Shown in pieces: positions 59,812 to 64,000 of a stretch of 64,000 bases of DNA. The notes below the pieces were generated by a model that did no database searches, was not told the origin of the DNA, and saw only the letters and a program-made list of their open reading frames with translations. The translations under genes were made by a program, and so were the position numbers. Each line of letters opens with the position of its first letter. Position 1 is the first letter of the stretch. The DNA is from Clostridiales bacterium UBA2432 (GTDB lineage: Bacteria; Bacillota; Clostridia; Lachnospirales; Vallitaleaceae): contig DDQW01000096.1 of the NCBI GenBank assembly GCA_002342805.1, positions 1 through 64,000 of the forward strand. Direction: 5' to 3'.

Positions 59812-61554
59812 ATGTGTAAAATCATTCGAATTAATTATGGGGTGTGGTTAAGCAGTCTATTTATTTTCCCATTCCTTCAAGGTGGCTATTTTAATTATGC
59901 GGTAATGCTACTCGGCCTGGTTCAAAGCATTCTTATTATTGTTCTTGCCTTCAATCAACACATAGTATTGCGACTTGATGGAGTTCGTATCATCGTTATT
60001 GGTATGTTTATACTCAGTGTCATATCTTTAAGTAGACCTGTTGATATCGGTATGCATCCATTTGGAATCTTGCGCATGCTCACCCCCCTGTTAACGATTA
60101 TCCTTTATGATAGTTTTCGCCAGGTGTATCCGGAAAAGTTACATATACACATGACATACATATTTGTTCTTGTCGGAGTATTAATGTCTCTATTCATCTT
60201 GTTGGCGCTTGTTATTTTTCCAAGTAGTCATCCTATAATTTCATTTTTTATTCAAAATAATCGTATGGGTGGATTTTTTCAATATGCAAACACTTTTGGA
60301 ATATTTATGTTTGGAATTCTCTCCCTTACAGTATATATGAAAATAGAGCAGAAAGCTAAATATGGCCTTCTTGTCCTTTTAAGTTCAGTCATTATATTGA
60401 GTCAAAGTCGAACAGTTTTTGTCATTCTTATTGTCTACACGGCCATTCTTATAATTAGCTCCAAGGAGAATCGGAAAAATAGTTTAGGTATTCTTTTCGG
60501 GATACTTGTCGGACAAATTTTCATTCGATTTTTATTGCCGGATTTTCAAACTTTTCGATCATTTGACCTAGGCTTGGGTGCGGGAGAGTTTCAATCACGA
60601 TTATTGTATTTTGAAGACGGCATAAAAATGATAAGTCATAAATTAAGTGGCTATGGCTACATGGGCTATTATTATGTACAACGTTTTTTTCAAACAGGAG
60701 CAAGCTATCGTGTTCGTTTTATCCACTCTTCGATTTTACAGGCAAGTTTAGATTATGGAATTCTCGCAGGAGGACTCCTCATTGCATTATTCATCGTTTT
60801 GTTAAAAAAAGTAATCCGAAGTTTACAAATGAGAAAGGGTCAAACGACCTTAGTATGGATAGCAATTAGCGGATATTTCCTGCATTCATTTGTGGATTTT
60901 GATTTTCAATTTATTGCCTATGTGATTTTTTTAGTTTTGCTTTTTTTGATTATTGAGGAAGAGGAGGAGATTTCAGTTGTTAAAACTTGGAGATTGAGTC
61001 CATATATAGCATATGTGCTTCTTGGCGTGTTTGTGTATTTTCTCATTCCTTCAGTCTATGAATATCAAGGTAATAATGAGAAAGCATTAGAGGTGTATCC
61101 TTACTATACAAAAGCAATGACGGGGCGAATAGATGAAGCAAAAAAATATCCGAAAGATTTAATTGAACCTTTAGAGCGGTTTGTTCGTCAAAATGAATAT
61201 TACTATGAAGGATTTGCATTTTTAAGAGAATACTATTATAATAGTGGAGATTTAGAAAAGAGCTTATTTTATTCATATCGTTGCAAGGAGTTAGCTCCCT
61301 TGTGGATTAAAAACCATGAACGCCATGTTGAAATCGCCTATGCCATATTACATGGACGTTATGAAGCAGGTGTGTTATCAATCAATGATCACTTGTTCTA
61401 TGAATTATTTACAATGCAAAGTGAATTAGAAAAGCTAAAAAAGGAACGTGCAAATAGCTATAACATACGGCATAAAGCTCAGTTTAGCTTAACACCAAAG
61501 ATGACAAGAAGGATTAGCATGGCATATCAATTATATGATTTTGCCATGAAATAA
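59812..61554 (+). CDS. O-antigen ligase-like polytopic membrane protein
   Basis: 580 residues. Ten or more membrane segments in the first ~420 residues, a SQSRTVFVILIVYTAIL segment like the Ser-x-Ser-Arg signature of the Wzy/WaaL superfamily, and a large outside loop with RVRFIHSS. The last ~150 residues are soluble and helical, resembling repeat regions. Would polymerise or ligate a surface glycan or teichoic-type polymer, but no glycosyltransferase cluster lies beside it. Starts 8 bases after cca. Confidence 0.72.
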   Translation: MCKIIRINYGVWLSSLFIFPFLQGGYFNYAVMLLGLVQSILIIVLAFNQHIVLRLDGVRIIVIGMFILSVISLSRPVDIGMHPFGILRMLTPLLTIILYDSFRQVYPEKLHIHMTYIFVLVGVLMSLFILLALVIFPSSHPIISFFIQNNRMGGFFQYANTFGIFMFGILSLTVYMKIEQKAKYGLLVLLSSVIILSQSRTVFVILIVYTAILIISSKENRKNSLGILFGILVGQIFIRFLLPDFQTFRSFDLGLGAGEFQSRLLYFEDGIKMISHKLSGYGYMGYYYVQRFFQTGASYRVRFIHSSILQASLDYGILAGGLLIALFIVLLKKVIRSLQMRKGQTTLVWIAISGYFLHSFVDFDFQFIAYVIFLVLLFLIIEEEEEISVVKTWRLSPYIAYVLLGVFVYFLIPSVYEYQGNNEKALEVYPYYTKAMTGRIDEAKKYPKDLIEPLERFVRQNEYYYEGFAFLREYYYNSGDLEKSLFYSYRCKELAPLWIKNHERHVEIAYAILHGRYEAGVLSINDHLFYELFTMQSELEKLKKERANSYNIRHKAQFSLTPKMTRRISMAYQLYDFAMK

Positions 61555-61567
61555 GTTTGGAGATGCG

Positions 61568-62968
61568 ATGAAACTAAATATTGAGAAAAATATACTGACA
61601 AAAATGATTATTGCCGGTCTTGCCGGTATTGCTGTTATTATAATCGGAAGTATTATTCTTGCAACATCCCTAAATCAGGGGGGCCAAAATGTAAACAATA
61701 CTCAAACGTCAACAGGTCTAGACCAAGAAACGGATGAGGAGACACTAATTGAAGAAGAGGACAAAGAGTATGCTCGTGGATTGGGCTTAGTGAAAGATGT
61801 AGATAAAATGAATAAAGAGCTTGAGATTGTTGATGTAGATAGTAATCTTTCAATCACCTTGAAAGTTGTTGGAGCAACAACAATTGAAGATGAATACGGA
61901 ACACTCATTGTCCTTGATAAAATTATCCCGGGACATTTAGTTAATGTGAAATATGATACAAATAATTATGAAACCGAGTCAATAAAAATTGCTGCTCAAG
62001 TTCAAACCATTCGAAATATTGACAATTTTCTTGTCAATGAAGAACTTTCTACGATTCAAATTGGAAGCGATATTTTTGCATATGATCAAAATGTACTTGT
62101 CAAAAACTCCGAAGGGCCTGTGGAACTGTCACAAATTAGCGTGGCTGATGAGATTGTCGTACGTGCTCATCAAGGAAAAATTTGGTCAATTTTGGTAGAA
62201 AGCGGACATGGATTTTTAGTACTGAAAAACCATGAGGCATATATTGACGGACGTTTGGAAATCGGCAATCGTGAATCACACACGGTTGTTCAAGATATGA
62301 GGATACCTGTTAAAGCAGGTGTACATCAGGTGGTTGTTTCTAATGATCAAATGACACCTTATTCTTCCTCAGTGTTTATTGAAGAAGGAAAAGAGTTTGT
62401 TATTGATCTGGTTGATCTTGCGCCACGTATTTCTAAAGTTCGATTAGAAATTGTTCAAGAGGATGTGACGGTATATCTTGATGGAGAAATGCTTGAAAAT
62501 CCTGAACAAGAGCGTCAACTAAATTACGGAGAATATTCTGTTCGTGTTGAAAGTCCCGGATATGTACCATGGGAAGGAATTGTCGTAGTGGATCAAGCAT
62601 ATATTGTCCATCGCATTGACATGGAAGTCGAACCGTTATATATTTATATTAGTGGACCGGCAGGTGCAAGTTTTTATATCGACAATGTATTCAAAGGTGA
62701 ACTTGAAGCGAATACACCGTTAGGCGTTCCTATTACTCCCGGAGGACACACACTACAACTTCGAAAAACAAACTATAATACATGGGAAAGAAATGTGTTT
62801 ATAGAGGATACAGGAGAAGACTATTATTATACAGTATCATCAATGACAGAGATACCTGTTGTTCCTGTACCGCAACCAAATCAAGACACTGATGAAGCAG
62901 AACCTAGCGACCCCCCAGAAGATGAGACAAACATTCAAGATCCTGTGGAGGATGTCTACGGGGATTAA
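61568..62968 (+). CDS. membrane-anchored PEGA-domain surface protein
   Basis: 466 residues. A single N-terminal membrane helix (about 13-35), an acidic linker, an unrecognised beta-rich region (about 70-220), then two or three PEGA-type repeats (about 225-430), seen as VYLDGEMLENPEQERQLNYGEYSVRVESPGY and FYIDNVFKGELEANTPLGVPITPGGHTLQLRKTNY. The tail is rich in Pro, Asp and Glu. PEGA domains are surface modules of unclear ligand. Probably co-transcribed with the O-antigen-ligase-like gene 13 bases upstream. Confidence 0.75.
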   Translation: MKLNIEKNILTKMIIAGLAGIAVIIIGSIILATSLNQGGQNVNNTQTSTGLDQETDEETLIEEEDKEYARGLGLVKDVDKMNKELEIVDVDSNLSITLKVVGATTIEDEYGTLIVLDKIIPGHLVNVKYDTNNYETESIKIAAQVQTIRNIDNFLVNEELSTIQIGSDIFAYDQNVLVKNSEGPVELSQISVADEIVVRAHQGKIWSILVESGHGFLVLKNHEAYIDGRLEIGNRESHTVVQDMRIPVKAGVHQVVVSNDQMTPYSSSVFIEEGKEFVIDLVDLAPRISKVRLEIVQEDVTVYLDGEMLENPEQERQLNYGEYSVRVESPGYVPWEGIVVVDQAYIVHRIDMEVEPLYIYISGPAGASFYIDNVFKGELEANTPLGVPITPGGHTLQLRKTNYNTWERNVFIEDTGEDYYYTVSSMTEIPVVPVPQPNQDTDEAEPSDPPEDETNIQDPVEDVYGD

Positions 62969-63001
62969 TCGCTAAATATTTCAATCAAAGGAGGAATACG
63001 G

Positions 63002-64000
63002 ATGAGTTATATGGATAAGTATCAAGAATGGTTAGAAAACCCAAGTATTGATGAAACTACAAAAGAAGAACTTCGACAAATACAAGGCGATGAAAAAGAA
63101 ATAGAGGATCGTTTTTACAAAGAACTCGAATTCGGAACAGGTGGATTAAGAGGTGTTATTGGTGCGGGAACAAATCGTATCAACATATATACGATTCGTA
63201 AGGCCACTCAAGGATTAGCAAATTATATAAAAAGAGAAGGTCAGGAAGCAATGAAACGTGGTGTTGTCATTGCCTTTGATTCAAGACGTTTTTCTCCGGA
63301 ATTTGCAGATGAAGCAGCGCGTGTTTTAGCTGCCAATAATATTACGGCATATGTTTTTGAGTCGCTAAGAGCGACCCCAATATTGTCCTATGCGGTGCGG
63401 CAATTAAATGCAATATCAGGGATTGTTATTACAGCGAGTCATAATCCGCCGGAATACAATGGATATAAGGTTTATTGGGAAGATGGTGCGCAAATCACAT
63501 CGCCGAAAGATGAAGAGATCATTAAAGAGGTCAATACGATTACTGATTATCAAATCATTGCAACAATGAGCCGTGAAGAAGCGCAAGATGCAAATTTATA
63601 TCATGTGATAGGAAAAGAAATTGATGATACCTATATCGAGGAACTAAAAAAACTCATTATTGATAAAGACGTTATTAAGCAAGAAGCGGATGATTTTACC
63701 ATTGTCTATACGCCTCTTCACGGAACAGGAAATGTACCGGTACGACGAATCTTAGATGAAATAGGTTTTAAAAAAGTTTACGTTGTTAAGGAACAAGAAC
63801 TTCCGGACAGCGAATTTCCAACCGTGAGTTATCCTAATCCTGAAGACATTAAGGCTTTTGAATTGGCGCTTAAGCTAGGAAAAGAAAAAGATGCAGATGT
63901 GATCATGGCGACAGACCCGGACGCGGACCGTCTAGGTGTGCTTGCAAAAGCTAAAGATGGTAGTTATATTCCTTTATCCGGAAATAATATTGGAATACTT
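63002..64000 (+). CDS. phosphoglucomutase/phosphomannomutase (partial, runs off window)
   Basis: The first 333 residues of a phosphohexomutase. The phosphoserine loop is GIVITASHNPPEYNGYKVYW (Ser near 145), the magnesium loop is ATDPDADRLGV near 305, and the start ELEFGTGGLRGVIGAGTNRIN is typical of the ~570-residue PgcA-type enzymes. Converts glucose-6-phosphate to glucose-1-phosphate or the mannose equivalents, fitting with manA nearby. GGAGG precedes ATG 63002. The C-terminal part lies beyond position 64000. Confidence 0.9.
   Translation, partial: MSYMDKYQEWLENPSIDETTKEELRQIQGDEKEIEDRFYKELEFGTGGLRGVIGAGTNRINIYTIRKATQGLANYIKREGQEAMKRGVVIAFDSRRFSPEFADEAARVLAANNITAYVFESLRATPILSYAVRQLNAISGIVITASHNPPEYNGYKVYWEDGAQITSPKDEEIIKEVNTITDYQIIATMSREEAQDANLYHVIGKEIDDTYIEELKKLIIDKDVIKQEADDFTIVYTPLHGTGNVPVRRILDEIGFKKVYVVKEQELPDSEFPTVSYPNPEDIKAFELALKLGKEKDADVIMATDPDADRLGVLAKAKDGSYIPLSGNNIGIL

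Overview
The window is a compact, AT-rich stretch of a Bacillota chromosome, most likely an anaerobic, fermentative, motile member of the Clostridia (Lachnospirales-like). I base this on strong AGGAGG ribosome sites, TTGACA/TATAAT promoters with 17-base spacers, a T-box riboswitch, a short archaeal/eukaryotic-type ProS, a CBS-containing PPase, an EFR1-type flavodoxin/ferredoxin protein, MecA, two lactate dehydrogenase-family proteins, a chemoreceptor with a sigma-D-like promoter, and FapA. I see no insertion sequence, prophage, CRISPR array or rRNA. Three tRNAs are present (Gly-TCC, Pro-CGG, Gln-TTG); none encodes CCA, and a CCA-adding enzyme lies in the window.

Layout. 1-4.2 kb: L-lactate dehydrogenase-like gene, small membrane proteins, an EFR1 protein and a GGDEF protein. 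4.2-9.0 kb: the most unusual region. It holds an ABC-F ATPase behind a strong promoter, a 30-codon leader ORF and competing hairpins; then a MerR / zinc-ribbon / SAM-methyltransferase fusion; then an MFS exporter whose promoter has the 19-base spacer and exactly centred dyad of a MerR-controlled promoter. I read this as a two-layer drug or ribosome-stress response cassette. 9.3-20.7 kb: a solute-binding lipoprotein with no permease, joined to a YesM-type kinase and YesN-type regulator, followed by a sugar or polyol ABC transporter, a zinc polyol dehydrogenase and xylulokinase. Together these suggest pentitol (xylitol or D-arabitol) uptake and conversion to xylulose-5-phosphate. 20.7-24.1 kb: tRNAs, D-lactate dehydrogenase-like gene and chemoreceptor. 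24.2-32.6 kb: radical SAM protein, endonuclease III, uridine kinase, CBS-PPase, YesL, FapA and FolC. 32.7-39.2 kb: a GntR regulator and a fructose PTS operon that also carries Enzyme I and HPr. 39.3-46.1 kb: DUF1858, mecA, purA, pth, mfd. 46.1-50.6 kb: SurA-like lipoprotein, metal ABC transporter without a binding protein, an atypical HAD protein and an unrecognised membrane protein. 50.6-55.6 kb: T-box-controlled proS, a NifU-type scaffold, CHASE-GGDEF and an FAD protein. 55.6-64 kb: ABC-2 exporter, manA, cca, O-antigen-ligase-like protein, PEGA protein and the start of a phosphohexomutase gene cut by the window edge.

All functional calls come from reading motifs and gene order by eye; no database search was possible. 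Promoter, operator and RNA-fold calls are pattern matches, not measurements.
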